From Phlebotomus papatasi (Eukaryota > Arthropoda > Insecta > Diptera > Psychodidae), in the NCBI RefSeq assembly GCF_024763615.1, contig NC_077224.1, forward strand, positions 59,468,712-59,532,711: a stretch of DNA of 64,000 bases, given 5' to 3'. Both the position numbers and the translations under genes were made by a program. Below the pieces are notes generated by a model, which was not told the origin of the DNA, did no database searches, and saw only the letters and a program-made list of their open reading frames with translations. Each line of letters opens with the position of its first letter. The first letter of the stretch is position 1. Below, piece by piece: positions 35,110 to 47,397 of the stretch.

Positions 35110-36744
35110 GGGAGTTGTGATTTGCTTAAAAGTTGTATTATCTTCGATCATTTCAAAGTTAATCTTTTAATACTCTAACCATGTCTTATATTTCCCAGTA
35201 TATTTTATATATTTTTGTTATTTCCATCTTAAATTTATCGAAAGGCCTATTTAAAAACAACATTTTTAATGCGAAGTGAAAATAAGCACATTTCAAAACT
35301 TAATTTACACTGACAAAGTTTCCTCCACGTGAGAACACTGCTTTCTCCCGGAGAGTGGCGCTGGCAACTGTTCTCAATTTTTAATTCTTAAGTTTTAATG
35401 AAAAATTTGAGTAAATTTAATTAAAAAAAAAAAATAGATAAAAGAAATCGTAAAACGTTCGAGATTCGCGGAATGCTCGAAATTACTCGACAGAGTTGTT
35501 GTGAATCATTTTTTGGCAGGCATTTTGGATGCTACCGGCTTATCGATAAAATTGATTAATAAATTCATAAAAGCATTCTGGATCGAAAATTGGTTAAGAA
35601 ATACACATTTTTAAATGTCTTAGCATGAGTAATAAGCACATGGAAAAATAAAAAAAAGAATATTGTTACGGCTCCGTTCAGCTGAAGAATCGAAAACGAA
35701 GGGACTAGTTCGAATTCCGCATCCTATTAGACTATTCCCTTGCTGATAAGAATATTTCTGGGAATTCGTTCTCAATTCGGACTGACTTTTGGCTGTTTTC
35801 ACTGCCTTTAGTAACGCCTCTTTCGAGCCATTGGGCCTCAGGCGCTTAAGGCAGTAATGCCCCTTGTATAGGCTACTTCCGAGAGAGTCTAGAGAGACTT
35901 TTATATTAAGATCAGAAAATAAATTTCCTAATCTCGGAGTCCAGCGAATAGATGCCTCTAAAATGAATTCCTCAACAAATATTTATCCGCAAGAAATATT
36001 CCTAAGTATTTAACACTAGATCGTAAGGCTCCTTGAGAAGGAGCCATTGTCCTTATGACAGTTAGAACCAACTGGTTCCTGATGGATCGTGCTACTAAAC
36101 TAAAGAAAATTCAGATAATTGGATATCGTAATCGAAATCTGCTTTATTTCCCAAAATGTTACCCTATTTATACAAAATAATATTTACCCCACTTAATTAC
36201 TAAGGTCAACTCCGTGAATTTACAATGCGTTATTGTAAAATTGTACTTCATTTATTTTGCTCACGAAAAAAATCTGATCAATAAGTGAATAAACGGGTGT
36301 CATTAACACTGACCTAATTTCAATAACAATTTGACAATTTTCAATCTCTAATATCATAGAAACTACTGACTAGAATGGTACCAAATTCATATCAGATAGA
36401 GTTATAGGTATAGAAAATAGGATGGTAAAAATTTAGGATCGTCAAATGTCTTAGTTTCTTTATGCCATTAAAGTGAGGCTTGTTTCGAATATTTCGTGAA
36501 ATGACACGATTTTACCAAAACTAAAATCAGTATATTAAAATATTTGTCTCTAATTGAAATGACAGGACATTCATAGTAGTAAAAGTATTTAAAAATAGTG
36601 CAATGGCCCTTAAATTCTTCATGGATAAGTCATTGACCTAAAAAATAGGGGTAACGAATCCCCTTGTGAAGTTTTGGTTAAGCGAAAATTATTCAATTTT
36701 AATGATGACTTATTCTTATTCTTTTAAGGATGTAAGGACATATA
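35110..36744. other. Spacer; possible decayed LTR at about 35662-36175
   Basis: The stretch from TGTTACGGCTCCGTTC to CTATTTATACA is more GC-rich than its surroundings, has AATAAA-type signals and starts and ends like an LTR (TGT...ACA), but I see no target duplication or second LTR. No gene. Confidence 0.25.
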
Positions 36745-38617
36745 CACATCGAACAGACTGAGCTTTTTTACATGGTCATTGCTTTTTTACTCCTTCATTG
36801 CTTTTTTACACGTGGAAAAAATATTCAAAAAATTGAGGCATCAAACCAATTTTTGCATCAATTCGATCTTTTTCCGTTCTCTGAGACAATATTCTGTAAA
36901 AAGAAAATGATATTTCAGTAAAATTAGCCAAATTTAAATATCTTGAACAAAAAGCAAAAAGCAATTACCCGGTCAATTGCTTATTCTTGACAATTCCATA
37001 TCACATAGTCCGTTAACATTCTCTATTTGAATTCATTGTTCGAAATTTCATCGACTACCATCGAAATCAGCTGATGCCAGGAAAAATCAAAACAAAGGAA
37101 ATTTTACTCATAAAACTCTTGTGAAAACTTTTGAAATACATTTAAAATGAGACTAGGCTTAGTGAAATTAAAGTTTAGTATAAAATACATGTGAATAATG
37201 CGAATTACCCAGCAAAACTTCGATCTGCAATTCTGCACTTTTGAAATTTTAACGTTTCTTGTCATTCAATCGGATACTTCGTGTGGCTTCGGGATAGTCG
37301 TGCGACTTCGTGAGCATAGCGAATTTCTTTCGTGTTTTCTAACCATTTCCTTCCCCTTCGTATTTTCTATTACGGCTGATTTAATAATATTGTATTATAA
37401 CATCATAATAATATTGTAAAAAAGAGAGTATTCACGTAAAATTGTTGAATAAAAATTGAATTTTAAATAAATTGAAATACATATTTTTATGTAGTTAAAA
37501 TAATGTTTAGAAACATTAGAAAGGGTAGAAGAAATGTAGAAATCATCTAAATACTCTAAAGAAATTCTGCCGATAATTTTAAAATTTTCTATAGAAATTC
37601 TGCAGAAAATTCTGCAGAATTTTCATACAACGATCGGATCCACCTTAGAACAAAATTCTGCAGAAATTCTGCTGATTTTTCGGCAGTTAATAATTCAAAT
37701 CTGACGAATTTCTGCAGAATTCTGCAGAATTTGCCGGGTGGGTACATTGTTTTGAACAACTGAAAATATTTCCCGCCTTGTGCATTTTACTTACACTGGA
37801 TGGCGCTGTTCTCAGTGAGTTATCTAATCGAAAAAAATGAAGGTGTCATATCACTTCTCCATTGCTTCTTTGAAAATCGATTAAAAGAGCAATGGCCCAG
37901 TCTGTTCCATGCGAAAAGGTGGTAAATTGTCCAGAGATACTATTAGAATGAATCTGCGTCATCAGTCGCTAAGTTTTATGGAACTCTCATCAAATTAGCA
38001 TCGAACAGACTGGGCCATTGCTCTTTTAATCGATTTTCAAAGAAGCAATGGAGAAGTGATATGACACCTTCATTTTTTTCGATTAGATAACTCACTGAGA
38101 ACAGCGCCATCCAGTGTAAGTAAAATGTCCAAGGCGGGAAATATTTTCAGTTGTTCAAAACAATGTAATTCACATTATTCACATGTATTTTATACTAAAC
38201 TTTAATTTCACTAAGCCTAGACTCATTTTAAATGTATTTCAAAAGTTTTCACAAGAGTTTTATGAGTAAAATTTCCTTTGTTTTGATTTTTCCTGGCATC
38301 AGCTGATTTCGATGGTGGTCGATGAAATTTCGAACAGTGAATTCAAATAGAGAATGTGTAATATGAAAGTGTCAAGAAAAAGCAATTGACCGGGCAATTG
38401 CTTTTTGCTTTTTGTTCAAGGTATTTAAATTTGGCTAATTTTACTAAAATATCATTTTCTTTTTACAGAATATTGTCTCAGAGAAAGGAAAAAGATCAAA
38501 TTGATGCAAAAATTGGTTTGATGCCTCAATTTTTTGAATATTTTTTCCACGTGTAAAAAAGCAATGAAGGAGTAAAAAAGCAATGACCATGTAAAAAAGC
38601 CCAGTCTGTTCGATGTG
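36745..38617. repeat. Long inverted repeat (arms about 620 bp, loop 95 bp)
   Basis: The left arm (36745-37207 plus 37745-37907) is the near-perfect inverse of 38003-38617, with a 95-bp loop at 37908-38002. Both ends of each arm carry ATCGAACAGACTG-GC, so each arm looks like a complete TIR element and the two copies sit head to head. The left arm is split by a 535-bp insertion (37208-37742). Frames such as 38444-38677 are not supported as genes. Confidence 0.85.
37208..37742. mobile_element. CCCAGC...GGGTGGG element inserted in the left arm
   Basis: Absent from the right arm, so its limits are defined: it starts CCCAGCAAAAC and ends GCCGGGTGGG with TA on both sides (37206-37207, 37743-37744). 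Its right half holds six TTCTGCAGAA-type palindromes. Non-coding. Confidence 0.8.
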
Positions 38618-38759
38618 ATAATAGATATCTTGGCGATTTAACTGTTCAAAAGTATTTTGATATGAATTGATACCCATTATTACCCCTTGAAGAGTAAAAA
38701 AGTCATAATTTGAAAAATATTTCTATGAACGTGCATGTCCAACTTGAACAAGTATTTAA

Positions 38760-39186
38760 TAAAGATAAACCGATACAGCCAGTTTGGAAATTTCAAGACC
38801 TTTTCAAAAATCTAAATTTGGTCAAATCGATTGATATAATAAGCCTCTAAGACTGGTTGGACTTTAATCTTGAAAAATTTAAGATGGTGATCTTTTTAAG
38901 TCATAGGTATGCATGGACAAACTGTTCCCCGGACTGTTCCCAAAGTATAACCAAAAGCAAGAGAAATCCTAGGAGCCGCTTTCAAAATAAACTTGAATAA
39001 ACACGGTTTTTGGTAGCAGAGATTAGTCGAGGGGGAAAGAAACAAAATATCCGGAGATAATATTTTTTGTGGGGATTCATTGAAAAGCGGAATTTGATAT
39101 CTGTAACCGTTTAAGCTCTAAGTAAGTGTTTAAGTAGTTTAAAAAACACCGGATTATTCGCTTCCTATTTGAGTTCGAGCAGTAAA
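38760..39186 (-). repeat. CTGCTCGAACTC repeat copy
   Basis: Contains GGAAATTTCAAGACCTTTTC, AAGATGGTGATCTTTTTAAG, ATATCTGTAACCGTTTAAGC and GAGTTCGAGCAGT in the order of the other minus copies. Its TAAGTCATAGGTATGC preserves the empty site of the hAT-like insertion at 51.7 kb. Confidence 0.65.
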
Positions 39187-39189
39187 ATA

Positions 39190-40600
39190 TATTAAGATAA
39201 AGGACATTTAATGCCCAAATTTAATGTTCACGACCATTTAGTGTTGCAGAAACTCGCGTTGATCTGGAAGTAGTTATTGCTTTTCACAAGATCTTTTATT
39301 TGCACAGAGAATAATTAAAATCAGACAATTCACCCCTTTTAAGCATTATTCTCATGCGGGGTAAAATCTTAACTGAGCATCTCTGCATTTTGCCATGCTG
39401 GTGTTTCATTTGAGTGCAAAATTCTCGCGACAGAATGAAAGTTATTTTTAGATGCTAGACTGCAAAAAGAAAGTGAAAAGTTTCTTCTTCTTATGCTATT
39501 TTGACAGAAAATGTGATGTGATTTGTCATCATGAAACTCCTTCATGGACGCTATATAATGGATCGTGAAATTCAAGTTTAGTGCTCTTCTAAGTTTGTAG
39601 TTTGAGAGAAAAAAAAAAACATAGTTTCCGGCTGAAAAGGGTGACAATTTTTTTTTCAGAAAACCTGCACAATATTCATATCAGTCGTTTTATGAGTTGA
39701 TAAATTTCACATTCTTGATACTGACAGACTCACACGAAAAGGAAGAAAGAAAAAACAGATTAATTAGTTTGAAGAGTAAGGTGGATGGTGAATTGAATAA
39801 AAAAAAAATTTATACTTTAAAGCAAAATGAGCTAAACAATGTGTATTGTTGAGTCTCCTTTTTAGGGATGCTGGCAAACTTTCATTGTGCCTCAACATAA
39901 ACTTTTATTGCATTCTATCTCAACTTGGTTGATTGAGTATATACTTTTAAAGCGATTTTCTTGTGAAATATTTTCATGTCTGCACTGTTTCATTGCCAAA
40001 AAAGGATATCGTCGTGCTTCAATATACTTTTTTAAAGTGATTGACATTAGCCTCCAAGAGAATTTCATTTTATTTACACAGAAAGATCACGCAGGAGATG
40101 TTTCCCTATACACTAAAAGATGCTCTGAATAAATGCTTGAGGTCATTAATCTGCACCCACATTCTCCCACAAAATCATTGCTGCTTTTTTTCTCTTTTTG
40201 CATTTTGTGCAAATAACAATTGGTTAGTTCATTTTGAGGATAAGAAGATGAACAAGACACATGACGAGTATTGTTTTCTTACAAATTTATTCTTGTTATT
40301 CATCAATCACAGCTTCTGCAGTTTAAGCTAGAATTCAGTTGCGCTTCAAGGCTTCAACTAAAGACAGATTTTAATAAACATTATGTAAAAATCCTTAAAA
40401 TTTTAAAATACCAAATACGATAATCGCTAAAATCGACTTTCTAAGCCAGTTGATTGAATCATTTAGAGAGCGCAACAATAAGAGATACCAGCTTGATGTT
40501 TGTTTTTTAGAACGCAAAAATGTTGTTTCCCTAGCCCTGAAGGCATTAGTGATTCGGAATTTAACATTTTATCTATCTTGACCGATCGGTGGAGACCATC
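39190..40600. other. Mostly single-copy intronic DNA
   Basis: No visible repeat family; frames 39369-39647, 39887-40132 and 40041-40331 show no family character or codon bias supporting a gene. Confidence 0.35.
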
Positions 40601-40608
40601 CTTACTGT

Positions 40609-41006
40609 GTTATCACACTTGCATATTAAAATTTTGATATGATTCACATTAATTGTCGCTGGTGAGAGTCCAAATGTGTAATTTGTGTGTTTGAATCATT
40701 TTATATTCAAAATTTGATCTATTTGTTGATAAAAAGGTAGACTTGGCCCGCAAAATTTGATATAAATTGATTTATAGCATTAATGCGAAAAATTAATGCG
40801 ATTTTCTCTTTAATTTTTTAATGTGAAAAATAATTATGCTTTAGGTAAAGTTAAACTTATTTTTGCAAGCTAAGTACACTTCTTTATCAATAAATAGAAA
40901 AACCCCAAATATTAAGTGACTCAAAGACACAAATATCATATTTGGACGCTCACAAGCGACAATTAATGTGAATCACATTAAAATTTTAATGTGCAAGTGT
41001 GATAAC
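40609..41006. mobile_element. GTTATCACACTTGCA TIR element, 398 bp
   Basis: Left end GTTATCACACTTGCATATTA and inverted right end TGCAAGTGTGATAAC, with similarity extending about 70 bp (ATTCACATTAATTGTCGC). Flanks contain the related GATCGGT-GACCATCCTTA phrase on both sides. Confidence 0.75.
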
Positions 41007-41020
41007 GCCGTTAGTAATAA

Positions 41021-41157
41021 AATTAAAGAAAAGCTTTCGCACAGCATCGATCGGTAAAGACCATCCTTAGAATAGAATTAAAGAAAAGCTTTCGCACAGC
41101 ATCGATCGGTAAAGACCATCCTTAGAATAGAATTAAAGAAAAGCTTTCGCACAGCAT
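41021..41157. repeat. Tandem repeat, 55-bp unit, 2.5 copies
   Basis: AATTAAAGAAAAGCTTTCGC begins at 41021, 41076 and 41131, an exact 55-bp period, with ATCGATCGGTAAAGACCATC in the two full units. Confidence 0.9.
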
Positions 41158-41748
41158 GGCGGCAAAAGCCACAGCATCTACGCTAAGCATTCTCAATCAC
41201 TTGCGGCATTTTATTAAGGGCACCTTCAAAGTTTAGGGTCCAAGGGATGATTCTCATTTCTCGTCCATTTATAGAAGAGATTTTCTGAAATTTTTCGATT
41301 CGTATAATTCCTGAAAAAAATGTTTTATCAGGCTGATAAATATTTCAGTGAATAGGAAGGCAGGAATTTACTTCTACTATACTAGTATACTTATAATTTT
41401 TTTCTCTATAATTCTTCTAAGGCAAACTATAACATTCTATTAATTTAATCTGTGACTAGGGTCGAATGAACACCTCTTCGACAGGAAACCCCTATTGACA
41501 ATTTTGCCCCAGTCTCCCGTGCTAGTTTTTCTAAAGATTATTCTTTCGATATATTGTTTCTTTCGTTTGGGGTTCTCTTTTCCGAGATATCGAATGCGAA
41601 ACAAAAATCTTAAAAGAGCAATAATTTGTTAATTCCCTGCGGAGCGCGTTTTAACAGTTTCGTGGGCTTGACTATCAGGCCTGCCAAATTCAATCCATTT
41701 AGTATGCGCCATATTAATACTAGTTCAGTTGTACTAGGTGGTGCATAA

Positions 41749-42006
41749 ACACTAAACCTACCGACCGTTTTTGGTCGTTTTTCCTAGCCCGCTTGGTCAA
41801 ATGACAGACCGCGGTAGATTGGATACTCGACAATTTTTTCTTGGAAAAGAGGAAAAATTAGAACTACACTAAAAAATATTATAATATTACATACATATTT
41901 TAGGAAATTTAAAAAGTTTGATAGCGAATTAACACTGTTTAAATATGTATTAATTTTAAAAAGTCTTTAAACTGGTTAATTTGACTGGTCTTGGTAGGTT
42001 TGGTGT
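41749..42006. mobile_element. ACACTAAACCTACC MITE, TAA target
   Basis: Ends ACACTAAACCTACCGACC and inverted GGTAGGTTTGGTGT, TAA on both sides (41746-41748, 42007-42009), a TWA duplication as in PIF/Harbinger elements. 258 bp, non-coding. Confidence 0.75.
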
Positions 42007-42009
42007 TAA

Positions 42010-43270
42010 GAAGGGATAAGAATGAAAGAAAAACGGAGCTGGCAAGAATATAATTGACAATATCCTTTGTTGTGATCTTTTTTAGATAAACCCTACTCAG
42101 TAGTTAGGGAATCTAAAAACCGAGACTTGCTAATCGTAGAAATAATTAACATAAGTCTTAGCTTCAGGAACAAGGTCATAATCATAACAATCAACGAGAG
42201 CAGACTGTTTTCTTGAATTTTGTAGGTCTTACTCGTATTACTCGATTATTTTTTTCTAAATTAAACTCTTCAGGTTACAAGCAAAAGCAAAACATATCAT
42301 CGTTAAATTATTCTATTGAAATATAAAGTCGTAGTCACGTGTATTAGTCCCGTTAAATGGGTCGAATTAACACATGTTCGGCAGGGGACACCTATTGACA
42401 ATTTCGTCAAAATATTGAAATTTATTTAATGTATCTCATAAAATGCAAGTAACATCATGCTTTTTTATTAAACTATCTTTTCGTATAAAGGATATAAATT
42501 CAAATTTCATATCCCAAATGGTATAAAATAGGGTGCGAAGAGATCATGATACGATATCTTAATATGCTAATGGGTATTCCATCGAATATCTGACACTTAA
42601 AAAACATTTCTAAACGATTAAAAGGTACCCAACGAACTAATATGTTCGTTTTAAATTTTTAAAAATTACACTTTTAGATCAATTTGAGATGCAAATAAAA
42701 ATCATGAGAAATTTTACAAATTTTCAGTTTATATGCAAACTGCGTGCTAGTGCTGCTTGTGATGCTAAAAGACTATCTAAAAAACATGTGCGTTTCACCT
42801 AGATGATTTCATATGAAATCGTCAAAACCATCAGAACCCTTAATACGAAAATTTTATTTCCAGAAACTGTTTAAAATGCCAAAGTGTATTTTTTTTTAAT
42901 AAATTTTAGTGTGTTTTTGCTACATATTTAAACCATTCTAGCAATTTATTAAATTCCTCATACGGATTTACCTTGTAAGAGTTGTAAGCACTCAAAATTC
43001 GAAACGTAATTCCGATTGTTTCTTGAACTAGCCCAGTAGCTAAGGTTTTTTATTGGAGCGCTTTGAAGAGCCCTATAATTTATTAAAAAATTTCTTTAAG
43101 GTTACTATTTTTACTTATTTTGTTAAGTGTTTGTCTTTTCGATTCAGGGGGACACTGCTTATTCGGTATAGTCAAAATGAATAAAACCATCACGACGTTT
43201 ATCTTTATCCCCAAAATAAAGTTCAAATCTGAATTAGAGCAAAGTCAAAGGCGGGATTGGCATCTTATGT
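42010..43270. other. AT-rich spacer with one direct repeat partner
   Basis: GGGTCGAATTAACACATGTT with CACCTATTGACAATTT (42359-42410) repeats 41459-41505 in direct orientation. The rest holds no recognised feature. Confidence 0.4.
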
Positions 43271-43467
43271 CCCAAATAGACTCAGGCTGATCCTCCAGAA
43301 TATTTGGCTTGTAAAAATTTGTAGTAAAGATTTATCCCAAACTGTCATACACTGAGGGCTTACGATCATCGATTAGAGATCCTTTGCATAGATTTCCTTT
43401 ACCTAATCCTTTACTACCAAATTTTATACGCTAAATATTCTCGAGGATCAGCCTGAGTCTATTTGGG
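43271..43467. mobile_element. CAAATAGACTCAGGCTGATCC MITE, copy 1
   Basis: Inverted ends CCCAAATAGACTCAGGCTGA and TCAGCCTGAGTCTATTTGGG with long arms. Interior CCCAAACTGTCATACACTGA shared with 52552-52748; a diverged copy lies at 46367-46580. Confidence 0.8.
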
Positions 43468-43584
43468 CCTTTATATGTTTGCTCTACAACTGTCTTCAAC
43501 TGATGATGGATGAGAGCGTTTGAAAAATTAAAAATCGTAAAATCGTTGTGTGATAGACAATTATTGCTCTTCTTGATACTTTAA

Positions 43585-43624
43585 TGCCCTGAAGAAGATC
43601 CCATCCAGGATCGAAACGTTGGCA
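43585..43624 (+). other. Hammerhead-ribozyme-like motif 1
   Basis: CTGAAGA (43589-43595), a GATCC/GGATC hairpin (43597-43612), GAAAC (43613-43617), then GTT followed by GGCA pairing with TGCC just before CTGAAGA. This is the order of a hammerhead core, but one extra A sits between CTGAAGA and the stem, and stem III would be only two pairs without a loop. Activity is unproven. Confidence 0.35.
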
Positions 43625-43679
43625 AAATGAAGTAAGACTAAAGCTAAAATAAGACTAAATTCAGATCTTTTTTTCATAG

Positions 43680-45833
43680 CTATTGCAAAGAAGGGAAATG
43701 CAATAGAGAAAGGGTGAGTCATTCATAAGTTTCACTGACAAGGAATTGTGTTTTTTTGGGATCTCGTGGTAAGGTTTTAAAATATTCATGGATTTTATAA
43801 CAGCATTCTTGGTTTACGTTTTGCAAACATTTCCTAGAATTTCTTGGATATCACAAAACTCTTCTTGGATTATTTAGATTTCGCAAATACTTTAAGATTC
43901 TTTTTAGGTTTCGGAAGACTTTTTAATAAAGCTTTCGGCCTCGGGTTATTATTGTTTTTTTTTAATTCTCTGAATTTTGTAGTTTCGTAAAAAAAAACTT
44001 AATTCATTAGGTTACAAGAAGGTTCTTGAAGTTTTATTTTAGAGTTTAGTAAGACTTGTTTTGAGTATCTCAATAGTGTTTGTAGCCTTTTCGGGTTTTG
44101 TTGATCTTTTGTTATACAAATTTTAAAGTGAAAGTTTGGCCCGGTTATAGAAGGTTTCGAAATCCTATAACAAGCAACTTTAGTGAATTTTCGAAGTACA
44201 GAATGAATTTTCTAAGTCGAAAACTTCTCAAAAATCTTTTCGGAAAGGAAATTAGAAAATATAAGCCATATGACTAGACATTAGGTCTGAAGTCTTATTA
44301 GTCTGTTTGAGTTTTTGGGTCTTTCCAAAATTTTCTTAAATTGCTCGGGTTTCACGAAACATGTAGTTGTTCATTGTTTAGAGGTTCCCTCCCCATAATG
44401 AACAACCTCTTGATTAAGAATCACTACTACCATAACTTTGTCTGTACCTATTACTGATCTTTTTATAAAATACTCCAAAAAGCCTCATAGTGATCATAAA
44501 ATTTCTCTAAACAATTATTGATTGATTGATATACTTGAATTAATTTTTGCCCCAGAGCCCATCGAAGCGATATCCGAGTGATGAAAGGCTATAGAAATTA
44601 TATCGTAAATGGTCATCTCGACCACACACAAATCCATGGTCGTGATCAAAGAATTTGAAGAAGACAGGAACACTTTTAAACATCAGCTTAAAATTTCGTA
44701 CTGTTAATTTTTTCTTTTAGTTCTCTTCCTTCTTTTTTTTTTATTTCAAAAATCTGCACAAAAATTCCGAGATGATGTTATGAGTTATTAAGCATTGATG
44801 CCTGTCTTAGTTTCGCAAAATGCGTTTCAGAACTCCTTATACGACCGACATAAAATGAGGGTGGATGAAATATATTTTTGATTACACTGGGACTTTGCAG
44901 ACATGGTTGGTGGAAAAAAAAAGTGCGAGAAGTTGCTTTTCCAATATGGGCTGCTCCTAATAAGGAAGCCAAAATGCCGAAAGAGGAATTCCCTTCGAAA
45001 ATTTCACCAGCATTTCTTTTGGATGATCACGAAACACTTTCAAATTTAAAATGTATGATCAACACAAATAAGGAATTGTTGATTTTTGGTAGCGCATTTG
45101 TTAAATTTTCCTCAGTTAAAATCAAGTATTGATAGCGGAATTTGTTCAATGCGAAACTATTATTCTGATTTCTGCTATTTTTCCACTTAATGAGACAATT
45201 AATCACGCGGTAATAAAAGGTAAGGGACTTTAGAAAATCCGTCCATTTCATTTTGTTCCAATGTCAATTGCAATTATATTTACAAGTCAAACTGTCTGCT
45301 AACAAATATTTTGATGGCACGAATGGCACTCAACTTGTGATCGTATTGTATGTAGAGTGAAAAAGAAACGGAGGAATAAGCAAAAGAAGATGCATTGTTT
45401 GTCTTTGCTTCTTGTGATTTCCTTCACCTTGTTGTTCAATCTCTCATCGTTGACTATGTGAACAAAATGTTTTGTCTCTTCTTTTATCATGGTGCCATAA
45501 CGCCGACTCTAGTGGGAAAAATCTGTGAATATGCTTCTTCACAAACACTATAAGAATATCGAAGAAAAACAATTATAAATGATTGATCCGATTGATCTCA
45601 ACTTTATCTTAAGGGACATAATAAAATGTTGATTACCTCAAAGTGAGAATATTTTGGTGATCATTGATTAATTAGCGGGAAACGGTATAGTTTCTTAACA
45701 GTAGGGTAGATGTTGAAAAGACGGACAGTGCATAAAGTTGATCAAGCCAGTTTTTGAATTCGGCAATTTCCTTAAAACTTTATAAAAATTTATTGCATAA
45801 TTCTCAAAGTATTCTATGATTCTATAAGTACTA
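43680..45833. other. Mostly single-copy intronic DNA
   Basis: A stretch of TTTCGNAAAACT-type phrases at about 43780-44350 recurs loosely. 44700-45500 shows no repeats. No gene supported. Confidence 0.35.
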
Positions 45834-46261
45834 GGAGAATTGCATGTAATTTGGAACAAGGTGCATATAAGGTTTTTTGGAAATTTGACGATCAGTTTAT
45901 CGTCTATTTTTTTTTAGAATTGTTCTTAATACGTTGAAAAATAAATAAATATGTATGTAGAGCACCAATATCTACAAAAAAAATGACCCTACTTCCGTTT
46001 CTGGCGAAAGGTTGGATCAGCAGCTCCCATACATTTCTGCCCATTGTCCTTTTTAGAGATTAATTTAACTGTAATTTTGGACACCTTGCTTGTAATTTTG
46101 GACAGATAATCCCCCTCATTAGGATGTCCATTGTTCTTTATTTCAAGAATATAACTTACCAAGTCCTCGTCTGTGAGAAGGAACCAATATCAGTAGGATA
46201 TTCTAAAGAGCCCCCAAAGTGGTCAAAATTACAAGCTATCCAAAATTACAAGCAATTCCCC
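45834..46261. mobile_element. GGAGAATTGCATGTAATTT TIR element, 428 bp
   Basis: Left end GGAGAATTGCATGTAATTTG and inverted right end AAATTACAAGCAATTCCCC; TA flanks (45832-45833, 46262-46263). TTGTAATTTTGGACA is repeated within. Confidence 0.7.
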
Positions 46262-46366
46262 TATTATAACTGAAAGTTATCAAAATCGGAATTTTCAAAA
46301 CAAGTTTTCCGACGTTTCACGCTGATTTAGGTTTCCAAAGTTTACCTTATGTAATTTTTAAACATT

Positions 46367-46580
46367 TTAAAGACCAAATAAACTCAGGAAGATCTTCGAG
46401 AATATTTAGCCTGTAAAATTTCGCAGTATAGGAAATTTATGGTATGGACATGGACACTTGTAAGGACTTCTGGTCGATGATCCTAAGCATCCAAAGCCTT
46501 TATTGTGTGACAATTTGGGATGAATCTTTACTGCTAAATTTTACAGGCTCAGTAATCTTGAAGAATAGCTTGAAGCGCTT
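46367..46580. repeat. CAAATAGACTCAGGCTGATCC MITE, diverged copy
   Basis: ACTCAGGAAGATCTTCGAGA, ATATTTAGCCTGTAAAATTT and the inverse AAATTTTACAGGCT match the family at 43271 and 52552; ends decayed. Confidence 0.65.
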
Positions 46581-47397
46581 GGAGTTATTTTGACACTTAC
46601 GATTGTTTTATTACTTATTTTGTTATATGCTTTAGCTAAGTTTTTAGCAGTCCAACCCTTGATAAGCAATAAGTCCGAGTGGAATATTCAGTTCTTTTTA
46701 AAAGTTAGACTACATTTTCCATTTTTTGAGCACACCAATGAAAAAAATATAATAAATTTCTTTTCGTCTCTGAATGAATTGTTGAAATAATTAGAGCCCC
46801 AATTTATTACGAGTAATAAGAGAATCGTTGGAGGGACCGTCACTAAAGGTGGGGTTGTCACTCCAAAATAAAATATTTTCTTGCAAATTTCTATTACCCT
46901 GATGCATATTGTGCGTAAAACAATTTATTATGGTAATGAACAGCGAATCATTTTCAAAAAGAGGTGTCGAAATAGAGGGTTCTATAAAAATTGTTTCCAA
47001 GCATTCGAATAAGTGAAACAAACGGACATTGAGAATTCATCGAATGTGATGAAAAATTATATAGAAATTCTTCAGCAAATTTTATTTTAGGAAATATAAT
47101 AACTTGCAGCAGAAAGTTATGTCTTAAGGCTAAAATTTAAAACTTTTCTAAATGATAAGAAAATTAAAAATTTTATTAACATTATCAAGTTAGGAATCTT
47201 TGTCTAATAAATTGCCTTTAAATGTTTGAATGATTTTATTTCGCAATTCTCTTCGATAACCTAAACTAAATTGATTCTTACTTCTGGATTTTGTTGAATA
47301 AGTAAGCACATTGACGAATGATCTCAAATTCTTATTACCTTGTAATAAACTGCTCTCTCTTGGAGTTCTCTCTTGGAGCAGTTAATAGGGGAGACTG
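46581..47397. other. AT-rich spacer
   Basis: No gene. A short CTGCTCTCTCTTGGAGTTC-type remnant near 47350 resembles the end of the CTGCTCGAACTC repeat. Confidence 0.35.

Noticed and set aside
35662..36175. Solo LTR of a retrotransposon
   Set aside because: TGT...ACA ends are suggestive, but I see no target duplication, no second LTR and no clear promoter; left as a possibility in the spacer entry.
41459..42410. Direct repeats GGGTCGAAT-AACAC (900 bp apart) as LTRs of a small retroelement
   Set aside because: The repeats are only about 50 bp, diverged, and lack TG/CA ends, a primer-binding site and target duplications.
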